Positions 1 through 8,000 of a stretch of 64,000 bases of DNA are shown here, in pieces. Numbering within the stretch: the first letter of the stretch is position 1; each line of letters opens with the position of its first letter. Made by a program: the position numbers and the translations under genes. This DNA comes from Lentibacillus sp. JNUCC-1 (GTDB taxonomy: Bacteria > Bacillota > Bacilli > Bacillales > Amphibacillaceae), in contig NZ_WHOH01000001.1 in the NCBI RefSeq assembly GCF_009741735.1, positions 1,116,001 through 1,180,000 of the forward strand. Reading direction: 5' to 3'. The notes beneath the pieces were generated by a model, which was not told where the DNA came from, searched no databases, and saw nothing but the letters and a program-made list of their open reading frames with translations.

Positions 1-18
1 ATGAAAAGACGGTACTTA

Positions 19-570
19 TTAAGTCCAATAATCCGGATCTGTCATCCGCATCTCTTCTACGGCATCATCTATATCAGCTGGTGTTATGGTTTGAATCGGG
101 TAATTTTCCGTATTCTGGGCTACCTCGAGAAAGAATCGTGTGCTTCCGGGAAAATCTTCATCCAGCAAAATGAGCGCTCCGTCACTTTTATCCGCGAGCC
201 ATACATCCCGCGCCCGAAATTGATACGGTGCTACGTAAGCCCCTTTGTACAATGGCTTGTAAAAGTCAGCCTGGTCCGTAATCATCTGCAGTTTTTCCTG
301 CAAAGGCTCCGGCCACCGCTCAGCAAACGTCTCAAATGGCGGAATCACTCCGAGTTGCACCTCATACTGTTCTTTCAGTTCAAGCACCACCTCTGCTGTC
401 CAAAGCTCAACCCCCATCTGGCCAGATACCAGCACCCATTCCAGCCCGTTCTCTATTAAAGAGACCAGCCGTTTCTGCAGGGCCTGTTTAACAAATGAGA
501 TCCGCGGATCATCTTCTTTAAAAATATTCATTTCCATCGGTTTATAGCCTGTAACAGCCAAGATGTTCAT
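19..570 (-). CDS. ypsA: YpsA-family (DUF1273, SLOG fold) protein
   Basis: This gene encodes a protein of about 183 aa of the YpsA/DUF1273 family, a cytoplasmic SLOG-like Rossmann fold thought to bind a nucleotide or nucleotide-derived ligand. The N-terminus MNILAVTGYKP, the central GLEWVLVSGQMGVELW and the later KSDGALILLDED are family hallmarks. I prefer the ATG at 570, which is preceded by a GGGTGATGGG ribosome-binding-like stretch; a TTG at 582 would add four residues but has no Shine-Dalgarno. The length is normal for the family. In Bacillus subtilis YpsA has been linked to cell division and oxidative stress, but its biochemical function is unsettled. The gene stands alone here, divergent from the tagD operon. 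Family assignment is firm, function is not. Confidence 0.88.
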   Translation of the reverse strand: MNILAVTGYKPMEMNIFKEDDPRISFVKQALQKRLVSLIENGLEWVLVSGQMGVELWTAEVVLELKEQYEVQLGVIPPFETFAERWPEPLQEKLQMITDQADFYKPLYKGAYVAPYQFRARDVWLADKSDGALILLDEDFPGSTRFFLEVAQNTENYPIQTITPADIDDAVEEMRMTDPDYWT

Positions 571-727
571 CCCATCACCCAATTAACGTTATTTTTACAC
601 ATCCTCTATCATACCATGAACATAAACACTCTTGAACGTTTTTTATGAAGCGAACAGAACAGATTCCTTTTACACGTTGAACTACAACAACACGGAGAAA
701 ATATTTAGTGACTGCTTCTGGCAACCG

Positions 728-840
728 CTCGGGGAAAACACTCCGCGTTCCGTGGGCGCTGCTGAGCCTCCTCGCGCTACCGCGCTCCGGGGTCTCACCG
801 AGGCTTATCCTCCCACTGGAGTCTCCGTGTTTTCCCCGAG
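728..840. repeat. 113-bp element with perfect 14-bp inverted ends
   Basis: The element starts with CTCGGGGAAAACAC (728-741) and ends with its exact reverse complement GTGTTTTCCCCGAG (827-840). The interior is GC-rich and non-coding. It resembles a small MITE-like or palindromic interspersed repeat in an otherwise AT-rich spacer. No other copy is present in this window, so mobility is inferred only from its shape. Confidence 0.6.
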
Positions 841-908
841 CTTGGTATGAGAGGTTATGCTCTCACTCTTATGTGAGCAGAACCGTCCAAGCCACTGAAA
901 AACATAAA

Positions 909-1036
909 GTGATTGGAGCGGAGGGAAGTCGACTCCTGCGGGAACAGCACGAGTCCGAAGACCCCACAGCGGTGGTCTTTCCGCGAGGAGGCTGAGGCCG
1001 TGCCCGCGGAAAGCGACTTCCCGCAGCGCAAATCAC
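909..1036. repeat. GC-rich interspersed repeat with imperfect inverted ends
   Basis: The block runs from GTGATTGGAGCG at the left to GCGCAAATCAC at the right. GGGAAGTCG near the left end pairs with CGACTTCCC near the right, giving an imperfect inverted repeat. Its core, CTTTCCGCGAGGAGGCTGAG followed by GCCGTGCCCGCGGAAAGCGA (about 977-1016), reappears in inverse orientation at 62630-62673, so this is a dispersed repeat family. It is non-coding; the short ORFs across it are incidental. Confidence 0.7.
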
Positions 1037-1173
1037 GATGCTCTCATCTTGACTATGAGCTAAGCTCTTACTGGTTCGCATTTTTGTATCTACTATTTAT
1101 CAAAGGATCAACTGTCAAATCAACAATTCTTTTAGAAAAACAGCTTTTGCCAGTCATGAAATTGAAAAATCTT

Positions 1174-1206
1174 TGTTAAGTTTTTGTTAATCTGTGGTAT
1201 TATAAT
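1174..1206 (+). promoter_or_regulatory. WalR-type box and -10 element upstream of tagD
   Basis: TGTTAA-GTTTT-TGTTAA at 1174-1190 matches exactly the published WalR (YycF) consensus TGTWAH-N5-TGTWAH. A TATAAT lies at 1201-1206, 51 bases before the tagD start, so the box overlaps the expected -35 region. In B. subtilis the tagAB/tagDEF promoters are known WalR targets. The reverse complement TTAACA repeats also resemble PhoP boxes, which act at the same promoters. The assignment to WalR rather than PhoP is inference. Confidence 0.6.
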
Positions 1207-1256
1207 AATGATAAGCTTTATAGAGTAAAAGATTTTTTTATGAAGGAGAATCTGTA

Positions 1257-1655
1257 ATGAAAAAAGTCATCACGTATGGCACATTTGATTTGCTTCATAC
1301 TGGACATATAAATATCCTGCGCCGGGCAAAAGCAATGGGTGACTATCTCATCGTGGCCCTGTCCACTGACGAATTCAATGCCCTTAAAAATAAAAAAGCC
1401 TACCATTCCTATGAAAATAGAAAAATAATTCTCGAATCCATTCGTTATGTGGATGAAGTCATCCCTGAAGAAACATGGGGTCAGAAAGCACAAGACGTGC
1501 AAAAGCATGACATCGATCTGTTCGTGATGGGAGACGATTGGAAAGGTGAGTTTGATTTTCTGTCAGCACACTGTGATGTGGTCTACTTGCCAAGAACGAT
1601 CGGCATTTCAACGACCAAAATCAAAAAGGACCTTAACAAGGTGAACAATGGTTAG
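1257..1655 (+). CDS. tagD: Glycerol-3-phosphate cytidylyltransferase TagD/TarD
   Basis: This 132-aa cytoplasmic enzyme makes CDP-glycerol from CTP and glycerol-3-phosphate, the donor for poly(glycerol-phosphate) wall teichoic acid. The nucleotidyltransferase signature is clear: GTFDLLHTGH near residue 10 contains the HxGH motif, and RTIGISTTKIKKDL near the C-terminus carries the ISTT(K/R)I motif. The length is the family norm. An AAGGAG site seven bases upstream supports the ATG at 1257. The stop codon overlaps the next gene by eight bases, so tagD and the glycerophosphotransferase gene form an operon, likely driven by the WalR-box promoter just upstream. Confidence 0.96.
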   Translation: MKKVITYGTFDLLHTGHINILRRAKAMGDYLIVALSTDEFNALKNKKAYHSYENRKIILESIRYVDEVIPEETWGQKAQDVQKHDIDLFVMGDDWKGEFDFLSAHCDVVYLPRTIGISTTKIKKDLNKVNNG

Positions 1656-2823
1656 AGAAGCGGCCATCACGGCCTACTTGTTCTTCTTCCGGATTGTGTT
1701 CAGCATGCTAAAATTATTTCCGCAGCAGAACAAGACAGTCTGTGTGGCGTCATTTGGTGATAACATTTATTATACAGCCTCTGCTATAAGGGATGTTTCA
1801 GATGAAAGAGTGGTTATTCTGAAAGACAGCCAATGCCGGTATGCATTTGATGCTTCAGTTGCTGACATTGTACCATTCGACATCAAGCATCCCTTTGCCT
1901 ATTTCCTATCAATCTATCACTTGGCCACTGCTAAAACCGTCATTGTGGACAACTATTTCGGTTTTTTGGCTGTAACCAACTTCAAACCTGGAACCGTTTG
2001 TGTCCAACTCTGGCATGCAGTCGGCGCCCTGAAGCGGTTCGCCTTGATGGACCCGTCCATTTCAAATCGTTCAAAACGCGCAAAACAAAGGTTCCAGAAT
2101 GTATATAGTCGATTTGACTATGTAACTGCAGGATCTGAGAGAATGGCACAGATCTTTCAAAAAAGTTTTTCTCTGGGAGATGACGCCATCATCCGTACCG
2201 GCGTACCGCGCACAGACGTTTTTTTTGATAGCAATGAACAAAAAAACATTATAAAAGTATTGCGCAAAATGTACCCTGTCATAGAAACAAAGAAAGTCAT
2301 TTTATATGCCCCTACGTTTCGTGATGATGAACTGGATAACTATAAAATACAGCTGAATATTAAGCAAATGTATGAAAAACTTGGTGACGCGTACGTTTTA
2401 TTTGTTAAAAACCACCCTGCTGTCACTTACCATCTGAGCCAGGAACTTGATTCATTTGTTTACGACGTATCAGACTACTATGACGCAAACCATATCTTGC
2501 TTATTACAGACATTCTGATAACAGACTATTCATCGATCCCGTGTGAATTTGCCCTTCTGGAACGTCCCATGATTTTCTATGCGTACGATCTTCAGGAATA
2601 TAAAAACACACGCGGTCTGTTGTATCAATATCAGATTGATATGCCTGGTCCAATCGCTTACACGACCGAAGACATTATTCGCATCGTCCAAGAAAGCAAA
2701 TTTGACAAAAACGAGATCAAACGATTTGCCGAAGCGTGGAACCGGTACTCTAACGGACAATCCAGCTTTAACGTTGCCCGTTTCCTGAATCAGACCGACC
2801 TGGATCAGCAAATGGTGAAATAA
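1648..2823 (+). CDS. CDP-glycerol glycerophosphotransferase (TagB/TarB-like)
   Basis: This 391-aa protein belongs to the Glyphos_transf family, which transfers glycerol-phosphate from CDP-glycerol to a lipid-linked acceptor at the inner face of the membrane. Supporting motifs are LWHAVGALKRF near residue 125, ILYAPTFRDDE near 215, and LITDYSSIPCEFALLERPM near 290, the conserved acidic/hydroxyl acceptor region of the family. A hydrophobic N-terminal segment (AYLFFFRIVFSML) fits membrane association. The length of about 390 aa is typical of the TagB primase rather than the longer TagF polymerase, but sequence alone does not separate them firmly. AAGGTGA upstream of the overlapping ATG indicates translational coupling with tagD. 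Confidence 0.9.
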   Translation: MVREAAITAYLFFFRIVFSMLKLFPQQNKTVCVASFGDNIYYTASAIRDVSDERVVILKDSQCRYAFDASVADIVPFDIKHPFAYFLSIYHLATAKTVIVDNYFGFLAVTNFKPGTVCVQLWHAVGALKRFALMDPSISNRSKRAKQRFQNVYSRFDYVTAGSERMAQIFQKSFSLGDDAIIRTGVPRTDVFFDSNEQKNIIKVLRKMYPVIETKKVILYAPTFRDDELDNYKIQLNIKQMYEKLGDAYVLFVKNHPAVTYHLSQELDSFVYDVSDYYDANHILLITDILITDYSSIPCEFALLERPMIFYAYDLQEYKNTRGLLYQYQIDMPGPIAYTTEDIIRIVQESKFDKNEIKRFAEAWNRYSNGQSSFNVARFLNQTDLDQQMVK

Positions 2824-3039
2824 CGATCGACAAATCTTTACAGAAATTGTGCAACCTTTACGGCGTCTGAAACGTCTAAAGGATTCACACTTATTTTTCA
2901 TTGAAATGTAATATAGGTGTGATGTACGGTTTCTCATAATTACTGTACAATACGGAATAGCTCATAAAATCAGCATGACCGTACAACCTATAATTAAGAC
3001 TGCATGACAGCGCGTGTCGCTTTCAGAAGGGGAATCACT

Positions 3040-4026
3040 ATGACAAAACACCAAAACGTCCGTTCGGCAAGGCGCAACAAATTACGCCGCAGAAGAAGAC
3101 GATTATGGCTTATTTTAATGCCATTTTTACTGGCTTTTATTGGAGTCGGTGTATACGCTGGTTCATTATGGTTGAAAGCTGATTCCGTATTTTCTGATGC
3201 CGTTAAAGACATTGACAGAGAGAAGTCAGATTTACGGGATGAGGCCGTAGACCCCGGCAAACACAACGTATCTATCCTAATCATGGGTATCGATATCAGC
3301 GAAAAGCGTAAAAACGACGGGGACCCAAGATCTGATTCGATGATGCTCGCCACACTGAATAAAGAAGAAAAAAGCGTCAAACTGCTCAGTATGCCGCGAG
3401 ATTCTTATGTATATATCCCGTACAAAGATATCAAAACGCGGATCAACCATGCTCATGCATATGGAGGTCCTAAAGCTGCAATGGAAACTGTTGAACACCT
3501 GCTTGACGTGCCTGTGGATTATTTTGTCACACTTAACTTCGAAGCATTTATTCAAGTGGTTGAAGACGTTGGCGGGGTAACGATTGACGTGCCTTATGAA
3601 ATTTGGGAACAGGACTCCAAAGACCGGAAAAACGCTATTCATCTCATGCCTGGCGAACAGAAACTCAACGGAGAAGAAGCACTGGCATTCGCGCGCACTC
3701 GTAAATACGACAACGATATCGAACGGGGCAAACGCCAGCAGGAAGTGATCAAGGCTGTTATGAAACAATCCTTGTCTCTTGGCTCCGTCTTTAAAATTGA
3801 CGACATGATCGAAAGTGTTGGTGAAAATATGGAGACCAATATGGAGTTCAGTGAAATGAATAAATTGCTATCTTACGGTCTGAAAGGTGGCGGTCCAGAC
3901 CTTGAAACCTTCACTCTCCATGGTCATGACAGCACAGGCCCTGGCGGCATGTATCTGTATCAGTTGGACGAAGAAGCGCTGGGTGTGGTTGAACAGGAAT
4001 TAAAGAGCCATTTAGAAGTAGAATAA
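3040..4026 (+). CDS. LytR-CpsA-Psr (LCP) family wall-polymer ligase
   Basis: LCP proteins transfer undecaprenyl-linked polymers such as wall teichoic acid to peptidoglycan outside the membrane. This protein of about 328 aa has a basic N-terminus (RRNKLRRRRRRLW), one membrane segment (about residues 23-43) and an extracytoplasmic LCP domain. Domain motifs include NVSILIMGID, DPRSDSMMLATL, LSMPRDSYVYIP, INHAHAYGG, VDYFVTLNFEAF and the arginine-rich ALAFARTRKYDNDIERGKRQ. I chose the ATG at 3040 because AAGGGG lies just upstream; a longer frame from 3004 lacks a ribosome site. It follows the tagD operon and ends in a strong terminator. It is TagU/LytR-like; the exact polymer is not determined by sequence. 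Confidence 0.92.
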   Translation: MTKHQNVRSARRNKLRRRRRRLWLILMPFLLAFIGVGVYAGSLWLKADSVFSDAVKDIDREKSDLRDEAVDPGKHNVSILIMGIDISEKRKNDGDPRSDSMMLATLNKEEKSVKLLSMPRDSYVYIPYKDIKTRINHAHAYGGPKAAMETVEHLLDVPVDYFVTLNFEAFIQVVEDVGGVTIDVPYEIWEQDSKDRKNAIHLMPGEQKLNGEEALAFARTRKYDNDIERGKRQQEVIKAVMKQSLSLGSVFKIDDMIESVGENMETNMEFSEMNKLLSYGLKGGGPDLETFTLHGHDSTGPGGMYLYQLDEEALGVVEQELKSHLEVE

Positions 4027-4036
4027 GATCATTTGG

Positions 4037-4073
4037 AAACCCAGACACCTTTCGATGGTGTCTGGGTTTTTTG
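4037..4073 (+). terminator. Rho-independent terminator after the LCP gene
   Basis: AACCCAGACACC pairs with GGTGTCTGGGTT around a short loop and is followed by T6, eleven bases after the LCP stop codon. Confidence 0.92.
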
Positions 4074-4227
4074 CTACATATATGGAAAGACTATAACAAA
4101 CCCGAGACACATGGAGAAATTGGTTTATCCGGTTTCAATCCCTTCTCAGTCGAAACCAGAGGGAAGTTTATATGGTGTTGACTTCCTTCTGGACTTTATT
4201 AATTATTGTCCTTGATATCAGCACAAA

Positions 4228-4765
4228 GAAATCAGTTTGGTTCATTATGAGCATGTTACTAGCTTTTATTAAAGGTACATCTGAGTATTTTCCTGGAGCT
4301 ACCATCACATTTGATAAATAAATTTTCACATCATCCAAGAAGCAAACAGGGCCATCGATGATGTTCGGAGGACAGAACGCATGGTACGTATGGTTGAAAA
4401 TTGAAAAACCCTTACAAAAACAAAAACGATGCTAGACAAGCTGAAAGATAACTGGATACATCTAAGGATTACCACATGGCACTATGCCTTAAAAAATATA
4501 TATCAATCCCCCTCCCAAACCGCTCCAATGGTGTTGGAAGATTAGATCCAGTGGGGATTACCTTATGCACCCAATGTGAAGGAATTCTCAATATATTGGT
4601 GTCATGCAGTGGTTTTAATCTCAACTTAATAATGGAACTCTAGAAGGTATTGACAGTCTATTTCAAGCAGCTAAGCGTACAGGCAAAGGTTATCGCTCTT
4701 ATAAAAATATAGTCGCTATGGTACATTTACTTGCTGGTAAATCCAATTTCTTATCTGACTAAAAA
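4228..4765 (+). pseudogene. ISL3-family transposase remnant
   Basis: Three reading frames together give recognisable pieces of an ISL3-type DDE transposase. They are FIKGTSEYFPGATITFDK near 4260-4318, FHIIQEANRAIDDVRRTER near 4324-4378, a degenerate YVWLK segment near 4390, and NNGTLEGIDSLFQAAKRTGK with YRSYKNIVAMVHLL near 4630-4730. Frameshifts, stops and a missing N-terminal half show a dead copy. I saw no terminal inverted repeats. The stretches on either side (4080-4227 and 4766-5000) hold nothing I can assign. Confidence 0.75.
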
Positions 4766-5002
4766 AATCAGTTTAGAGCCATGTATCACTCGCAACCGAA
4801 CACATTCTCTTCTCGATTTATATAATGACACAAGCTAACAGGGTTTTATACATCAAAACATCAGATGGTGAATGTGGAACAAACAATTGCATCCTTTTCT
4901 TTGTCCGGTTTTCATAGATTTCACTAGAAACTATGATACTAAAATTTGTGATTATAAGTTAATCACAAGTGACGCATCTTTTAAAATTACCCAAACAACA
5001 AT

Positions 5003-5042
5003 AAAAAAGGAACCCATCACCATTTGAGACGAGCTCCTTTTT
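5003..5042 (-). terminator. Likely terminator of the S8 protease gene at 5050
   Basis: On the minus strand AAAAAGGA is followed about 20 bases later by TCCTTTTTT, giving an A/U-rich stem ending in a T run immediately after the protease stop. The stem is weaker than the others in this window. Confidence 0.45.
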
Positions 5043-5049
5043 ATACGTT

Positions 5050-8000
5050 TTATTGTAACATTTTTTTTAATTCACTAAATACACCTTTACTTATGGCGTT
5101 CTGGCCACCAAAGATACTTAGACGCTTCACATGTTGTTCTTGAATGTACGTTGCCACTTCTTCAGGAACTTGTTCATGTACAAGCAAGACAGTGCTATTG
5201 TCTTTTGCCGCCAGCACGGCACCGGTTAAGGCATCTGCATATTCCCTGCCGGTTGCTACATACATATGCGCATTGTCCACGCCGAAGTGTTCGTTAACGG
5301 CAATGTTTGTTTCATAACGGTTCTGCCCTGCAAGGCGGAGAGGGGCAGGCAACTCATTGAGTAATTCATCTTCAATGACCTGTGTGCCTCCAACAACGAT
5401 GCTCTTCGTTGCGTCCAGATCTGTAATGGTATCAACAGTGGACTCAGCCATCCACTCCGATTTCGCAAGCAAGATTGGCATACCAGACTCTGCGGCATGT
5501 GATGCGACAGTTAATGCATCTGGGTAATCCATGCCATTCACTATCGCTACTTTCTTTGCTCCATCGGGCGCCATTCTTCTGGCGATTTTCTCCGCTGTCT
5601 TGAAGCGGTCTTTCCCCGCTATACGCTCCACATCGAGACCATTGTCTTCCAGCTCGCTTACAACATTATCACTGACGGCGTTCGATCCACCCAGGATAAT
5701 TGCCTTAGATGTCCCAAGGCGATCAATTTCTTCCATAGCGGCGCCCCATAGTTCATCAGTTGGTGTTAATAAAATGGGAGCATCCAGTTTATGGGCCAAT
5801 GGTGCACCTGCAAGTGCATCGGCATATTCGGTCCCGCGCGCCAAAATGACAGTCTCCGTTTCATCCCAGCCCTTCTTGCTGATTTCTATGGCGGTATCAT
5901 AGCGGATATCACCGGCAATCCGGTCGATTGTTTCCTCTGTGACGTACACTCTCCCCTCTGCTGTTCCGGTGGCTAGTACACCCTCTTCACTGGTCACCTG
6001 AACTTCAATGACTGCACCTTCGACATGCAGATGTTCAGGAACGTTCCATGTGCCTTCATAAAACCCTGGTTTCGTTTCAACCATAGCATGATCCGTTGCG
6101 TTTTCGGATTGGAGTGCTGCTGGGAGTGCAATTTTGAATGAGGCGTCCCCACCTTCGGTATTACTTTCAAACGAAACTGCAACTTCCTCACCAGCAAATA
6201 CATGCTGATCGTCTAACGGGGAAATCTCCCCGATATTCCCCTTTTCATAAACGACCGTAATTGAATTTTCACTGCTGTTTCCGGCTTTGTCCATTGCCTC
6301 TGCGGTAATTTTATTTTCACCTTCTTTAAGAGCGACTTCCACCTCAAAGGTGCCATTTTCAGGTTCGGCTTTTTCATCATTAACCCGAACCCAGTCCAAA
6401 TGGTCATCAGAAACAGTTCCTTTAACCAGCACTGTATCTTCATTAATTGTTTCACCATCATCAGGACTGTCGATTGTCAGCTCCGGCGCTTTGGTGTCCA
6501 GTACTAAAGACACAGGATCTGATGCAGCCACTGGTGTACCACCGGAAACTGCGATTGCTCGCAATTTATTTTCACCTTCATCAAGGTCGACATTTAAAGT
6601 GAATTGACCAGCACTATCCACTTCCGTTTCACCGATATTTTCACCATTATTCGTAATTTCGATTGCTGAATCCGGTGTCGCATCTCCTGCTAATTCGATG
6701 CTTGCATCATTTGTTAATTCTCCGAATTCAGGTTTGTTAATAACTGGTTTCTCAAGATTTGGTGCATCATCACCATAATCGACAACAGAGCGAATCATAT
6801 AGTTACCGACATCGTCCTCTGCCTGAAACCATTGTCCACCGAAATAATCCCAACTTCTCCCTGTTGCATTGTCTTTATCACCATCAGCAACAAACCCTGG
6901 AACATAAGGGTAATCAGCATATTGTGTGTAGAGAATATAAAAGTCTCCTTCAACAACAATGCCTTTATCTGACAAATCAACTTCTGTCCATGAGTACAGA
7001 TCACGTTCAGCTTTTGCTTCATATGGTCCGGCAATCTTGTTACCTGGGGAGCCATTTTCACCAGTTGCGTCATATACAGAGATGACTATATCGTCTCCAC
7101 CCGGGACAGGTACATGGTCAGCCCAGAACTGCAATTTCGCACCCTTGAGCATCGCCATTTCCTCCCCTTCTTTGAGAGACATTTTGACGGCAAAACCACT
7201 GCCCTTTTTCCCCATTGCAAGATTCTTGCCATAGGACCCATTATCGTATTTTATTTCTGAGTCATCATTGGTGTAAAACGGGGTCAACTGAAGATTAAGA
7301 TCTAAATTTTCACCTGGCTTAATGGTGATTGTTTTGCTTCCCTTATAAAAGCCTTTTGCATAAACCTGTAGGGTATACTCACCTTCGTATGCTTCCAGTT
7401 TATATGTGCCATCAGGTGCAGAATTGACCGGTTTGATTTGATCATCCTCAAGAAGGAAGATCTGTGCTTGATCCACACCATTGCCAAATTGATCTGTTAT
7501 CTTTCCCGTGATCGTCTGCTTCTGCATTGCTTTCATGGATATTTCAGGAGAAATGGTACCTCGTGACGAAAGAGATACAGTTTCTGTCACGGACTCATAT
7601 CCATAAGCATTAATGCTAAGTGTATATTCTCCTGGTTTGTGGTGAATGGTGAATTCACCATTCTGCGGGTCTGCTTTTGTCTTCCACCCGGTTTCTTCAA
7701 CTTGAACCGTTGCATCTAACGGTAGGATATCATTGTTTTGTGAAGAAGTTATTGGAAATGACTTTTCCCCTTCTCTAAGTGATACACCAGTTTCTCCTTC
7801 CTCTGTCACTTCAGTTTCTGACGTTTTGTCATTGACAAGCTTTACATCATCAATATACCACCCAGGTCTTTCATTATCGAGTGATGTAAGATTAAAGCCA
7901 ATATAGACTTTCTTGCCTGCGTAGTCTGAAAGATCGATACCGACCTCATGCCAGTTTTGGTTTTCATCTTGGATCTCTAACAGCGCATCCCAATTTTCTT

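Noticed and set aside
632..850. 72-codon ORF as a gene upstream of the teichoic acid operon
   Set aside because: It reads through the 728-840 inverted-repeat element and has no family match or ribosome site.
708..1179. Small ORFs in the tagD upstream spacer
   Set aside because: They lie across the GC-rich inverted-repeat elements, overlap each other on both strands and have no coding features.
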